NCBI GenBank assembly: GCA_026552855.1
Contig: JAPMTX010000161.1
Coordinates: forward strand, 1 to 33,898
Length of the DNA: 33,898 nt
Reading direction: 5' to 3'
DNA from: Candidatus Methanoperedens sp.
Lineage (GTDB): Archaea; Halobacteriota; Methanosarcinia; Methanosarcinales; Methanoperedenaceae
The translations under genes were made by a program, and so were the position numbers. Under the pieces are notes generated by a model. It was not told where the DNA came from. It ran no database searches and saw only the letters and a list, made by a program, of their open reading frames with translations. The first letter of the stretch is position 1. Every line of letters starts with the position of its first letter. This document shows, in pieces, positions 15,966 through 25,031 of this stretch.

Positions 15966-16294
15966 GATATAAAGTTGTCCTGCATCTGTAAAAAGTTTTT
16001 GTGTTTAACTGGCGAAAGAATAAAACAGGATGATCCTAAACTCTCAGCCTTTTAGGCACTATGATATGCCAGTGGGTCTCACAAATTTAGTTCATGGTAC
16101 GTCACAAACCCCGGACTTAAGATACGAGGCCTGTACATAGCGATTTTACATGATATCCTCTATATTCTGTGATAACACCATGTTGTCAGTCAACAGCGGA
16201 ACTGTATGTCTCTCATAGTGGAGTTTCATCTTTTCAGGGTTCATTTGAGAAAATGCGTTTATAGTTTCCTATACGTTAAAAAAAGGAATACAGC
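15966..16294. other. Intergenic region with promoter and possible IS remnant
   Basis: This 329-base gap contains the leaderless promoter of the adenine deaminase gene at its left end and an inverted repeat CCTAAA-(10)-TTTAGG at 16033-16054. It also holds a 27-codon minus-strand ORF described separately. Nothing else is recognisable, and no tRNA or structured RNA was found by eye. Confidence 0.5.
16146..16229 (-). pseudogene. Possible IS200/IS605 TnpA N-terminal remnant
   Basis: A 27-residue ORF starting MKLHYERHTVPLLTDNMV resembles the start of IS200/IS605 TnpA transposases (Arg-His-x-Val then a Leu-Thr-x-x-x-Val strand), but the catalytic His-x-His and Tyr parts are absent. The following 110 bases contain stops in this frame and a hairpin (16033-16054) like those at IS605 ends. 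The resemblance is weak and short, so this is a suggestion only. Confidence 0.25.
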
Positions 16295-18355
16295 CTACCC
16301 CAGCAGGCTGTATTTCAGGATGAGCGCGGCGAACAGTATCGCCACGATGTTCATCACTTTTATCAGCGGGTTAATCGCCGGACCTGCGGTATCCTTTGTG
16401 GGGTCGCCAACGGTATCGCCCACGACCGCAGCAGCATGCGTGGGGTTCTTGCTTCCGTCTGGCAGTCTCTTCCCGCCCAGGTTTCCTGCTTCGATGTATT
16501 TCTTGGCATTATCCCACGCCGCTCCTCCCGTCGTCATCATGAGAGCAAGCATGAGCCCTGAGATTATCACGCCGATAAGCAAACCACCCAGTGCAGCGGG
16601 ACCGAGGATGAAACCGACTACAAGAGGGGAGAGCACTGCAAGAAGCCCGGGTACGACCATTTCTTTTTGCGCTGCTATTGTTACGATATCCACGCAGCGC
16701 CCGTAATCCGGTTTTGCTTTCCCTTCCATGATGCCTGGTATCTCTTTGAACTGCCGCCTGATCTCGGTCACTATGGTAGAGGCGGCTCTGCCCACAGCCT
16801 TCATCAGGAAGCTTGCGAACAGGAAGGGTATCATGCCGCCGATGAGCAGCCCTACTAGCACCGTAGGGTCTGAGAGTCTAAGCTCCAGTGTATTGCCCGG
16901 TCCGAGCAATTTATTTATTTCACTGTTGTAGGCTGCATAGAGCGCAAGGGCACCCAGAGCAGCCGAGCCTATGGCATAACCTTTTGTAACCGCTTTTGTG
17001 GTATTCCCGACCGCATCCAGCGGGTCGGTGACATCCCTCACTTCCTTGGGCAGCTCTGCCATTTCGGCGATGCCGCCCGCGTTATCGGTTATCGGACCGT
17101 ACGAATCTATGGAGATTATGATGCCTGTGACCGACAGCATGGCGGCTGCGGCTATGGCGATGCCGTAAAGTCCCAGTACGGGGTTTGACATGCCGCCCAC
17201 AGCCAGGAACGAGATAAGTATCCCGGCACAGATAACCAGTACAGGTAAAGCCGTGCTCTGAAGCCCTACGGCAAGTCCTGTGATTATATTTGTCCCTGGA
17301 CCCGTCACCGAGGCATTGGCTATATCTTTTACAGGAGCGTGGGTTGTAGCGGTGTAATACTCCGTGATGATTATTATCGCTGCCATGACGCCAAGACCTG
17401 CAAGTGCGCTTATGAAAAGACCGGTATTCCCTCCCATCATCTGCTGTGTGATTATGTAGAACAGGATTATTGAGATAACTCCTGCTGCAATTGCGCCTTT
17501 GTACATTGCGCCCATTATGTCGCCGGATTTTCCGAGCTTAACAAAGAAAGTCCCGATTATAGAGGCGATGATCGCCGCAGCGCCAAGTACAAGTGGATAA
17601 GTGACCGCGTTGGGAAAGATTTTCAGGACCGTTACGCCGATAAGCATCGCGCCAAGGGCTGTTACGGCATACGTCTCGAAAAGGTCAGCCGCCATGCCTG
17701 CGCAGTCGCCCACGTTGTCGCCCACGTTATCCGCTATTACGCCGGGGTTGCGCGGGTCGTCCTCAGGTATGCCTGCTTCGACTTTCCCTACAAGGTCAGT
17801 GCCCACGTCAGCTGCTTTTGTGTATATGCCGCCGCCAATCCTTGCGAACAGGCTGATGAGAGAAGCTCCGAACCCGAACCCCACGATTTTATCGACTGCA
17901 TCTGCTTCCCCGCCGAACGCGATGTATAATCCGCTCACACCGAGCAGAGCCAGGCTTGCCACGGATATGCCTGTGACAGCCCCTCCCCGGAACGCCACTT
18001 TGAGCGCTTTCTGCAAACCCTCCTTCGCGGCATTGGCACAGCGGACATTGCTGCGCACCGAGATGTTCATGCCGAGATAACCGGCTGCGGCTGACATGAG
18101 CGCCCCAAGAACGAAACCGATGGCAGTTTCCTTGTTGATCGCAACTGCGATCACGATAGTAAGTATTACTGCAATGATTGCAATGGTCTTATACTGCCTG
18201 TTCAAATAAGCCATGGCACCTTCCTGGATGGCAGATGCGATCTCTTTCATCCTGTCGCTTCCGGCATCCAGTTTAAGTATATACAGAACAAGATACCATG
18301 CGAATACCAATCCGATAATGCCCGCAAGCGGGGCAGAGTACAATAGCGAATCCAT
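16295..18355 (-). CDS. hppA: Membrane-bound proton pyrophosphatase, K+-independent type
   Basis: A pyrophosphate-energised ion pump with about 16 transmembrane helices. The substrate-site motif [11 protein letters not shown] lies at 183-193, followed by the acidic [21 protein letters not shown] region; a second acidic motif, [13 protein letters not shown], is near 434-446. The segment [10 protein letters not shown] has Lys (about 454) and Thr (about 457) where K+-dependent enzymes have Ala and Gly/Ala, so this is the K+-independent class, usually H+-pumping. I start at ATG 18355 because AAAAGGAGG lies six bases upstream. An upstream in-frame start at 18385 would add ten polar residues before a normal N-terminus. 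It would conserve biosynthetic PPi energy as an ion gradient. Confidence 0.95.
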   Translation of the reverse strand: MDSLLYSAPLAGIIGLVFAWYLVLYILKLDAGSDRMKEIASAIQEGAMAYLNRQYKTIAIIAVILTIVIAVAINKETAIGFVLGALMSAAAGYLGMNISVRSNVRCANAAKEGLQKALKVAFRGGAVTGISVASLALLGVSGLYIAFGGEADAVDKIVGFGFGASLISLFARIGGGIYTKAADVGTDLVGKVEAGIPEDDPRNPGVIADNVGDNVGDCAGMAADLFETYAVTALGAMLIGVTVLKIFPNAVTYPLVLGAAAIIASIIGTFFVKLGKSGDIMGAMYKGAIAAGVISIILFYIITQQMMGGNTGLFISALAGLGVMAAIIIITEYYTATTHAPVKDIANASVTGPGTNIITGLAVGLQSTALPVLVICAGILISFLAVGGMSNPVLGLYGIAIAAAAMLSVTGIIISIDSYGPITDNAGGIAEMAELPKEVRDVTDPLDAVGNTTKAVTKGYAIGSAALGALALYAAYNSEINKLLGPGNTLELRLSDPTVLVGLLIGGMIPFLFASFLMKAVGRAASTIVTEIRRQFKEIPGIMEGKAKPDYGRCVDIVTIAAQKEMVVPGLLAVLSPLVVGFILGPAALGGLLIGVIISGLMLALMMTTGGAAWDNAKKYIEAGNLGGKRLPDGSKNPTHAAAVVGDTVGDPTKDTAGPAINPLIKVMNIVAILFAALILKYSLLG

Positions 18356-18390
18356 ATATTTCCTCCTTTTATTGCTTCCGCTCACTTGGT

Positions 18391-18410
18391 TTTAAGTATA
18401 TATATTATTT
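18391..18410 (-). promoter_or_regulatory. Box A promoter element of hppA
   Basis: The minus strand reads AATATATATACTT, a strong archaeal TATA box. Transcription would begin near 18375, giving a leader of about 20 bases that carries the AAAAGGAGG site. Confidence 0.55.
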
Positions 18411-18581
18411 ACCTCTGAAATTGATTTGGTAACCGCCGAAATAGCAGGCGCGTAGATGCCAGACAGCAGATGCGAAAGTTTTAAAAAGATGCAGACTCAT
18501 GTTGAATGAAAAATTATAAGAAGACCAAATACCTGAGACTGGGCTACACTCAGAACCCAAGAAAGGTAGAGATGGCAAAGT

Positions 18582-18788
18582 GTGGTGCAGCCAACGTGTT
18601 CTCACGAACTTATCAACTTTGAGTTCGATGATCCAAGAGGGGCATTTGGCAAAGCAGCACTCAGAAAATGGGACCACTGCGCCGGTGAGAGAATATTCAT
18701 GTTCATCCCGGCGAATGAAGGGGAGCAATCTGGAACAATTACCGAAACTCTTATAGAATTGATTGATATTCAAAAGATGCATTTGTAA
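18582..18788 (+). CDS. Doubtful small ORF, perhaps a frameshifted gene
   Basis: A 68-codon frame from GTG 18582 that, from residue 12 on, looks protein-like (INFEFDDPRGAFGKAALRKW, then FMFIPANEG). A second frame upstream, ATG 18506 to TGA 18622, encodes a basic 38-residue peptide (MKNYKKTKYLRLGYTQNPRK...) and overlaps it. Joined by a frameshift near 18600-18620, they would make one protein of about 94 residues, which suggests a broken small gene. I recognise no family. The intergenic stretch 18411-18505 before it holds nothing else that I can see. Confidence 0.3.
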   Translation: MVQPTCSHELINFEFDDPRGAFGKAALRKWDHCAGERIFMFIPANEGEQSGTITETLIELIDIQKMHL

Positions 18789-18823
18789 ATAAGTATTGAA
18801 ACAACCAGAAAAGGAGGTAATGT

Positions 18824-19027
18824 ATGGACAGGAATGCAGCAAAGGAGTTGGCATTAAAGAACGCCATTCAAAACGAAATAGTTACAGACGAGTTCGACCC
18901 GCTCCGTGGATACTGGGTTCGCTCTGAGGAAGGGGATATAATCCGGGCGAACGGAGAAAGAGGATATTGGAGCAGCGAGCCTCCAAGACTTGAGTTTAGG
19001 GCAGAAAGGAGGCGAAAATTAAAATAA
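18824..19027 (+). CDS. Small charged hypothetical protein
   Basis: A 67-residue soluble protein with high charge and an acidic first half (AIQNEIVTDEFDPLRGYWV). It has an internal echo RGYWVRSEEG / RGYWSSEPPR and a basic end (FRAERRRKLK). No family is recognised. Its start is well supported by AAAAGGAGGT six bases before the ATG, a stronger site than most genes here have. It lies between hppA and the phosphoesterase and may be co-expressed with the doubtful ORF 36 bases upstream. Confidence 0.5.
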   Translation: MDRNAAKELALKNAIQNEIVTDEFDPLRGYWVRSEEGDIIRANGERGYWSSEPPRLEFRAERRRKLK

Positions 19028-19171
19028 AAAGGAACGAAAATGGGTGAAGCAGGGATCTCATCAGAATTTGAGTACTCTGCATCTTTTTTAAGAATCCTGA
19101 TATTTCGTTCAATGGAAAAGTATCCCGATAGTTATTTATACCGGCAACATAATGACTTGGCAAGGTGAGGT

Positions 19172-20227
19172 ATGTCTTATATAGTCGTATCAGATGTACA
19201 TTTAGGTGGAAAGTGCAACCATAAGGAATTCTGCGAGTTCCTTGATTGGGTGCACGGTCTGGAAAAACAGTCAAAAACAATAAAATGTAAGGATAAAGAA
19301 GTTTTAATAAAAAAGCCTGATAAAATAATTCTCCTGGGGGACATCCTCGAACTCTGGGATCCGAGAGAAGGTGACAGGGATTGTGTTATCAAGGATTGTA
19401 TGAGAACATTCACTATGCTCTCCGGCATCGCATGTGATAAGATATACGTAATAGGCAACCATGACGATTCCCTGGGCGAGCTTGATACAAAGATTGATTA
19501 CGAGACCCTGCCTAATGGGACGAAATTCGACATTTATAACAGGCATTATCCTGAAAAAGACCAAAAAACCGGCATTGCAAGCGGTCTTAAAGTTGGAAAT
19601 AGGTCATATTTCTTTCTCCATGGGCATCAGTTCGATAAAGAGCAAGCTGTTCTCGCATATGTATCAGATCTCATCGGTCAAAGCTGGAATCCCCTTGGAT
19701 GGTTCCAGGACCTTCTCAGCATCACTTTTACTAAAAAAAATTGGAAGATTAATTTTGTGATATTTTTAGTTCTGCTGCTGGGAGGATGGTACTCCTTATG
19801 GGTACTATTTCCACCGCCCGGTTTTCTGAGCACTCTGGTATGGGCTGCGGTTACAGGCTTCTTTGCAATTAGCTCAATCCCGGGCGTTGTTGCCCAGGCA
19901 CAGGGCAAAATCTACGGTTTAACAAAACCCATAGATAAGACAGCAGAGCAGGTTATAGAGGATGAATATTATAAGAAAAGTAAGGACAAAATAGAAGCAG
20001 ATATTGTTGTTTTCGGCCACACTCATTTTGCAAGTTCCTATGAGCTTGAATCGAACAGAGGGAAAAAATTATTCATCAACAGCGGGTGCTGGACCGGGAA
20101 AGATACTGAAATCGATGGAAAAATGCGGTATGCCAATACCTTCATATATATTGATGAAGGCGGGGCGTATATCCTGAAATGGCTTGGTCCCGGTAATATC
20201 AACTGTATTGAAGCTTTCGTTTTTTAG
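19172..20227 (+). CDS. Calcineurin-like phosphoesterase with membrane segments (LpxH-like)
   Basis: A metallophosphoesterase of 351 residues with the full two-metal motif set: DVHLG (Asp8, His10), GDILELWD (Asp57), GNHDD (Asn96, His97), LHGHQFD (His150, His152) and GHTH (283-285). The GDILELWD and HGHQFD forms resemble UDP-diacylglucosamine pyrophosphatase LpxH. Unlike LpxH, two transmembrane helices (about 193-213 and 219-240) are inserted between the fourth and fifth motifs, so the active site is anchored at the membrane. Archaea lack lipid A, so a phospholipid or nucleotide-linked lipid substrate is an inference. A GGTGAGG site precedes the ATG. Its 3' end overlaps the convergent 159-aa gene by four bases. 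Confidence 0.85.
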   Translation: MSYIVVSDVHLGGKCNHKEFCEFLDWVHGLEKQSKTIKCKDKEVLIKKPDKIILLGDILELWDPREGDRDCVIKDCMRTFTMLSGIACDKIYVIGNHDDSLGELDTKIDYETLPNGTKFDIYNRHYPEKDQKTGIASGLKVGNRSYFFLHGHQFDKEQAVLAYVSDLIGQSWNPLGWFQDLLSITFTKKNWKINFVIFLVLLLGGWYSLWVLFPPPGFLSTLVWAAVTGFFAISSIPGVVAQAQGKIYGLTKPIDKTAEQVIEDEYYKKSKDKIEADIVVFGHTHFASSYELESNRGKKLFINSGCWTGKDTEIDGKMRYANTFIYIDEGGAYILKWLGPGNINCIEAFVF

Positions 20228-20703
20228 ATGTACGCTCTTCTAATCCTGTCCTTGTGCTCAGTGTACTTCTTCCTGAAAGCCGGGTCGTCCATCATCTTCT
20301 CGACCTGGCATTTAAGCCTCTGCTCAAGTGCAGCCTGCTTATTTGAGAGATAATCCCTGCACAGCAGGCTGGATGAGTCCGAGGAATACGCCTGTACCCC
20401 TGCCATTACAACCGAGAGCTTTTTACCCACAGGCGTTATGCTCCCGAAAGGCACGGGTGAGCCGTCCCTCATTATCTTCTCCAGCACCTCGTCGTAGCGC
20501 GATACCTTTCCGCCCACAGCCACGTATTCACCGTTCGTGACCTCTTCGGATTTGATCTGCCACAGGTTATTGTCGCCTCCTATGAACGTATTGTAGTACC
20601 TGCCGTTCATGCCCTGGAGAGCCCTCCATCCAGGTTTATCTTTACTTTTGTCGTACTTTTTTTTCAGGTCTCCCATAAGGGTGCTGATGCTTTGTACTGT
20701 CAT
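20224..20703 (-). CDS. Unknown protein coupled to AMA-like ATPase
   Basis: A 159-residue soluble protein with no recognised domain. The N-terminal helix (MTVQSISTLMGDLKKKYDKS) is followed by a region with beta-like character (about 34-105, NTFIGGDNNLWQIKSEEV...) and a helical, charged C-terminus (116-159) with two cysteines (Cys115, Cys132). Its ATG shares one base with the stop of the AAA ATPase gene (TAATG), so the two are translated together. That suggests an adaptor, substrate or regulator of the ATPase. It begins at 20703 on the minus strand. Confidence 0.65.
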   Translation of the reverse strand: MTVQSISTLMGDLKKKYDKSKDKPGWRALQGMNGRYYNTFIGGDNNLWQIKSEEVTNGEYVAVGGKVSRYDEVLEKIMRDGSPVPFGSITPVGKKLSVVMAGVQAYSSDSSSLLCRDYLSNKQAALEQRLKCQVEKMMDDPAFRKKYTEHKDRIRRAYI

Positions 20704-21812
20704 TATACGAACATCCTTCCGGGCGGCTCAGATCTCTTTCCCTTTGCTTCCTCAAGCGCTTTCTCGATATGGGCGCAGGTAACTTTACTCCCTGCCAGTA
20801 TGGCTTTATGCAGCGCGTTCTTGAGCAGTTTTTCAACAAGATCGCGCCCCGAGAAGCCTGCGGTCTGTTTGGCGATCGCCCCAAGATCAACATCCTTTTC
20901 AAGCTTGACTGGGAACGTGCGCGTATAAGATTTCAGGATCCTGTGCCTCTCTTCCACGGTCGGGAGGGTGAACTCGATCTCTTCCTCGAACCTGCTGCGC
21001 ACCGCGCTGTCAAGGGCTGGCAACATGTTGGTCGCTGCAATGGTGCAGATACCGTCCCGCTCGTCTATGCCGTCCATCTCCGTCAGGAGCGCATTGACTA
21101 TCTCAGCCACATCTCCTCTTATCTCCTGGTAACTGCGGTTGAGAGCAACGGCATCGAACTCATCGATGAAAATTATGCACGGGGAGAGTTCCTCTGCTTT
21201 CTCGTAGAGCTGGTGTATCTGTCGCGCCCCGTCGCCCACGAACTCCCCGATGAGCTTTGTGGCTTTCACAGCAAGCAGCGGAACGTCGACAGCGTTTGCG
21301 AGCGCTTTTGCAGTCATGGTCTTTCCTGTGCCCGCGGGTCCGTAGAACAGGACGTTCCTGGGCGCCCATTTCCCGAATTTCACCGGGTCGGAGAGGAAGC
21401 GTTCGATAAGTTTGCATTTCTGTTTGGCTTTCTCCTGCCCGATTATGTCCTTGAATGAGACCGTACTTTTCATCTCAGGGACAAAGAAATCAGGCTCATA
21501 ATCCTCGATAACGAACTTGGTGTTTTTACCGATCTCCGAGTTGTCGGGTTCGACATCCACGACCTTGAAAGCAAAATCAGGGAACATCCTGCGGTCAAAA
21601 AGATAGTCGCCTTTCTTAACTATGAACCCGTTCCACTGCTCTCTTGCGTAGAACTCGAAAACGTCCAGCTCCGAAGCCTCAGGGTATTCGTGGAACATAC
21701 CTTTCAGCGGGTAGCCGGCAGGTCTCACCACTACTGTTTTTGCCCCGTTTTCCTTCGCTCCGGGGCTGTATTTGCTGTTCTTTTTGGTATTTACCCTTTG
21801 TTTCGCTCTCAT
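20703..21812 (-). CDS. AMA-like AAA ATPase (proteasome-network unfoldase)
   Basis: A 369-residue protein with one AAA module. Residues 30-115 form an N-domain of beta character (GDYLFDRRMFPDFAFKVVDVEP), as in the VAT-Nc-like domain of the AMA group (AAA proteins of Methanosarcinales and Archaeoglobus). The AAA core has Walker A GPAGTGKT (158-165), pore loop FVG (191-193), Walker B IIFIDEFD (213-220), sensor 1 Asn262, arginine-finger region VRSRF (271-275) and sensor 2 GFSGRDL (319-325). There is no PAN-like N-terminal coiled coil. The C-terminus is Met-Phe-Val, a variant of the HbYX proteasome-docking tail, so it may feed the 20S proteasome. A 159-aa partner follows in 1-base overlap. Confidence 0.82.
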   Translation of the reverse strand: MRAKQRVNTKKNSKYSPGAKENGAKTVVVRPAGYPLKGMFHEYPEASELDVFEFYAREQWNGFIVKKGDYLFDRRMFPDFAFKVVDVEPDNSEIGKNTKFVIEDYEPDFFVPEMKSTVSFKDIIGQEKAKQKCKLIERFLSDPVKFGKWAPRNVLFYGPAGTGKTMTAKALANAVDVPLLAVKATKLIGEFVGDGARQIHQLYEKAEELSPCIIFIDEFDAVALNRSYQEIRGDVAEIVNALLTEMDGIDERDGICTIAATNMLPALDSAVRSRFEEEIEFTLPTVEERHRILKSYTRTFPVKLEKDVDLGAIAKQTAGFSGRDLVEKLLKNALHKAILAGSKVTCAHIEKALEEAKGKRSEPPGRMFV

Positions 21813-21845
21813 TAAACCAATAAATGTTAATCAACTATTAAATGA

Positions 21846-22877
21846 TTATCCTGTTTTCCGTCTCTTTAAAAATTCTTTTATACCCGCGCCTGTGTTCCGA
21901 AGGAGCCGGAACGCCAGCTCCTGCGTGGGCCAGGAGCCGAGCCCGCAGTCGGGACCTGCGTATTTAATCCTTTCGCCAAAGATACCGTACGTTGTCTCAA
22001 GCCTCTTTTCTATGACCTGCTGGGTTTCCATCCCCGTGACTATCTTCTCAAGCCTTGCCGGCTCCTTCCATACGTTCGTGCCGTATTTCTCGTTGAGCAC
22101 GGCAGCCATGTTGTAGATGTCCGTCCGGGCGACTCCCACCCTCAGGAATTTATCGTACTCATCCAGGTCTTTTTTGTCGATGAGGTCAAGATACGACGGG
22201 TTCGCGGCAGATTCCACGCCTATGATGCCTATCGACGGCACCCTGCACACGGGCTTGTAATGAAGGGGGGAATGCAGGTGTATCTCTGTATCGATATTAT
22301 GGGAGGCTGCTGTTTTTGCAGCCTTATCCAGCGCCTCCACCAGGTCGGTCTCGCTGAACATGATCTGCGGATTTATCCCGATGCTGGGTTCGTCGATTGA
22401 GACCGTGGCTATCCTGAACTGCTTTGCGTTATCTATTGAGTTGCCGATGAAGCGGTCGACGCTTTCTGCGAGCGCATTGAGAACGTCCTTGTAAGCAGTC
22501 CCTCCGAACTGTTTCATGTAAAGCTCGACAGGACCTGTGACGCATACCCGCACATTCAATTTTTTCCCATTCTTCCTGTAGTACTCTGCTCCTACTTCCT
22601 CAAGCGCCTCAAGCTCCACTATCCTCGCTTTGTCCTTTCGGACGAGCAGGGGCTCTTCTGTCTTTGATTCGTCGTTGATTATGTCCAGGAACTGCTGGTT
22701 CATGTCCTGGAACTGGGGGTACGTGGGCACATCCACGCCCGCCTCGATCTTCTGCCGCATGGCATCCCTGAGGATGTTCAGGAATTTCGGGTCATTCCTT
22801 TTTACAGCCTCGACTATCCAGGGTCTGGTCACGTCTTTCGGCAGGGGGTAGCTGCCGATGTCGTCGAATAAGATCAT
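21846..22877 (-). CDS. Core MetE-type methionine synthase (cobalamin-dependent donor likely)
   Basis: A 343-residue protein equivalent to the C-terminal catalytic half of MetE, the short form used in archaea, thought to take the methyl group from a corrinoid and give methionine. Motifs are IGSYPLP (7-13), TYPQFQDM (52-59), VTGPVELY (113-120), SIDEPSIG (160-167) and GPDCGLGSWP (308-317). Zinc ligands by family alignment would be His202, Glu222 and Cys311. The second ligand, normally Cys two residues after the His (HxC), appears as Pro204 here (HLHSPLHY), with Cys211 nearby. It may be a divergent paralogue. A TATA-like element lies near 22898-22910 on the minus strand, and the AAA gene follows after 33 bases. 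Confidence 0.85.
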   Translation of the reverse strand: MILFDDIGSYPLPKDVTRPWIVEAVKRNDPKFLNILRDAMRQKIEAGVDVPTYPQFQDMNQQFLDIINDESKTEEPLLVRKDKARIVELEALEEVGAEYYRKNGKKLNVRVCVTGPVELYMKQFGGTAYKDVLNALAESVDRFIGNSIDNAKQFRIATVSIDEPSIGINPQIMFSETDLVEALDKAAKTAASHNIDTEIHLHSPLHYKPVCRVPSIGIIGVESAANPSYLDLIDKKDLDEYDKFLRVGVARTDIYNMAAVLNEKYGTNVWKEPARLEKIVTGMETQQVIEKRLETTYGIFGERIKYAGPDCGLGSWPTQELAFRLLRNTGAGIKEFLKRRKTG

Positions 22878-22968
22878 AGTTGGTGATTGTTCTGGGCGGG
22901 CTTATACTTATTGAGATTTGTTCCATGCGGCAGCAGCCACTTACAGTGATATGGTAAACCTGAACTGC

Positions 22969-24975
22969 TCATGGTTTTCTCACTCTAAATGGATGAAATT
23001 GCAGACTGTCCTCAGAGTTTCCCACCTGAATGCTGATATTTCCCATGAGATGTATTCTCTTTTCCGGAGCAAGATAAACCGGCTCCCTGTTCCTGAGCTC
23101 GATTTTACCGTTATCAATAGAGGTAACCTCCATGATGCCGAAGGTATCGCCTTCTTTAATCTCAGTTATGTTCTGGGATCTGAGCCAGGTGTACCTGAAA
23201 TCTGCCGCATTCGTATGAGGCAGTTTATGTATATTAGATATGTAAGTAAGAAAGACTGGAGGACTAGCGTTTGCACCCCAAATATAGCTGTATAGATAAT
23301 TATTTGGCAAAACTTTATCATCAAGATTATCGTTGCCCTTGAAAAATGTCATCCATGCCTGCTCCTCCCTTGGGAGTGGTATCTCTATTGAATGCGCAAA
23401 GAGTCTGTATCCTTCCCCAAATCCCCAGGATTCCTCTATCTGCATGGTTTTAATATCTGTGGTGTTCTGCTCAAAGATGATTCTCGTTAACCTGTCTCCT
23501 TGTAGGAGTACGTATTTTTCTCCCTGCCACCCAATTGCCGAATAAAGGCCATCCGTGCCAGGTGGAGTTTTGTTAACATGTACATAAACCTGATATTTTA
23601 ATGGTATTGATTTTGTCGTATATATCAGGTTATATTTTTCTATTACTCTATAGGTATTGTTTAACGTACTTTGATTTATAACCAGAGTTTCTGAGGAAAC
23701 ATTTGCCTCTGGATCGCGCCAGAAGCCTGCAAAATTTTCAGCATCCCATTTTTTGGTTAAAATACCTGATATTTCATCAAAAGCCTGACCCAAGATATAT
23801 CCTGAAGGAGAGGGCTTTAGAGGGGTTCCACCCGGTTCCCCTTCTTCAGGAATGATAAGCTTTCCTCTCCCATCCCATACCGTGGTCGCAAAAAATATGG
23901 CTCTCCCTGCGTATCTATTTATGATTATTGTTCCTCCGAAGTCTGTAGCAGGATAGGAATAAAGATAGTTTCCACCATGAAATGTTATCTTTTCTCTTTC
24001 AACAGGTCTATTTCCGTAAGGGTTTCCATAAGGGTCTTTTTTAATCTCCTCTTCCATAATGCCAATACTTTCTTCTAAAGAGAACTCTTTTTTCACAGGA
24101 TAGCTAAATTTATAGGATTTCTTTAATTCAAAAGTCTGATAATCAAGCCTGAATATCGCTATTTTTGTTTCTTCTGTCTTTTCAGGGATTGAGGACATTA
24201 CAACTACCCACTCTGCTGTAGTAGGATCGAAAACTCCAACTCTATAGGGATGCATAAAAACTACTACTGAATAGGATTTTCCTGAGGTAACAAATTTCGC
24301 CTCATCAGAACCGTTTATTTCATTCAAGGCAGTTAAAGCCTGTTCCTTATCGAACCTGCTTGCTCCAGTATAATAATAAATTATTTCCTCAGGAGGTTTA
24401 GCCGGTTTAACCTCAAAATTAAAAATACCCAACTCCCTTTCAGTTTCAATTACTTTTTTCCCTTCAAATGTATTCAACACCCTCGTCACTCTCAATCTGG
24501 CTTTATAATCCCCTGCTGCCAGCTTCCCTATTGGTACTATTGCAGCTGGCTGGGTAAACGCTTCCGTCACCCCTACTCCCTCTCCAGGGTCGATATAAGT
24601 AGTATAAACAGTGAATATGTTCCCTTGCTTTTCTACTCTGTCGATATTTATTCCGTATCCCCCTGTATTGAAGACCCCTCTAAATACTACGAGATTCAGG
24701 TCGTCATTAACAGAAAAAGTAGATGTTTGAGCAGCTTTTTTAATAATGATATCTTTCAAGCTCTCCTTAACCTCCGGGATACTGCCTCTGATCACCGTGA
24801 ATATGCCCTCAGATTTACCTGCGTACCCTTCGAGAGGAGCATAATCTATCACAGGATTGACTTTCAGCATCTCAGGCTGTTGAGATACGCATCCTGATAA
24901 TATCGTGAGTGCAATGATTGAAATAAACAATAGTAATGGCTGGAAAATTCTGCTCTTTTTATTTCCACGATTCAT
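22969..24975 (-). CDS. Large lipoprotein with PrcB-like domain
   Basis: An exported lipoprotein. From the ATG at 24975 (668 residues) there is a textbook signal (NRGNKKSR, then FQPLLLFISIIALT) and a lipobox ILSGC with Cys29. Upstream in-frame starts (ATG 25029, TTG 25035) would add an unlikely 18-20 residues to the signal. A region at about 88-165 (VFNTGGYGINIDRVEKQGN, then a valine-rich strand pair) matches the PrcB C-terminal-like domain of secreted proteins. The remaining roughly 500 residues are beta-rich without a recognised domain, with two tandem segments that seem to alternate strands and Tyr-rich loops. The upstream membrane protein ends at 25032, so they may be coupled. Function unknown. 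Confidence 0.7.
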   Translation of the reverse strand: MNRGNKKSRIFQPLLLFISIIALTILSGCVSQQPEMLKVNPVIDYAPLEGYAGKSEGIFTVIRGSIPEVKESLKDIIIKKAAQTSTFSVNDDLNLVVFRGVFNTGGYGINIDRVEKQGNIFTVYTTYIDPGEGVGVTEAFTQPAAIVPIGKLAAGDYKARLRVTRVLNTFEGKKVIETERELGIFNFEVKPAKPPEEIIYYYTGASRFDKEQALTALNEINGSDEAKFVTSGKSYSVVVFMHPYRVGVFDPTTAEWVVVMSSIPEKTEETKIAIFRLDYQTFELKKSYKFSYPVKKEFSLEESIGIMEEEIKKDPYGNPYGNRPVEREKITFHGGNYLYSYPATDFGGTIIINRYAGRAIFFATTVWDGRGKLIIPEEGEPGGTPLKPSPSGYILGQAFDEISGILTKKWDAENFAGFWRDPEANVSSETLVINQSTLNNTYRVIEKYNLIYTTKSIPLKYQVYVHVNKTPPGTDGLYSAIGWQGEKYVLLQGDRLTRIIFEQNTTDIKTMQIEESWGFGEGYRLFAHSIEIPLPREEQAWMTFFKGNDNLDDKVLPNNYLYSYIWGANASPPVFLTYISNIHKLPHTNAADFRYTWLRSQNITEIKEGDTFGIMEVTSIDNGKIELRNREPVYLAPEKRIHLMGNISIQVGNSEDSLQFHPFRVRKP

Positions 24976-25031
24976 ACCGGTCACTCTTTTTATACGCGTA
25001 CTCCTGCCTAAATTGTGAATCAATTTCATAA

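Noticed and set aside
16000-16294. tRNA or riboswitch in the gap before hppA
   Set aside because: No cloverleaf or conserved aptamer could be folded by eye; only a 6-bp hairpin is present.
17601-18080. Plus-strand frame of 159 codons
   Set aside because: Antisense to the pyrophosphatase; a Ser/Pro/Ala-rich mirror.
20769-21458. Plus-strand frame of 229 codons
   Set aside because: Antisense to the AAA ATPase core; no recognisable protein features.
20703-21812. PAN (proteasome-activating nucleotidase)
   Set aside because: No N-terminal coiled coil or OB-type region as in PAN; the N-domain and C-terminus fit the AMA group better.
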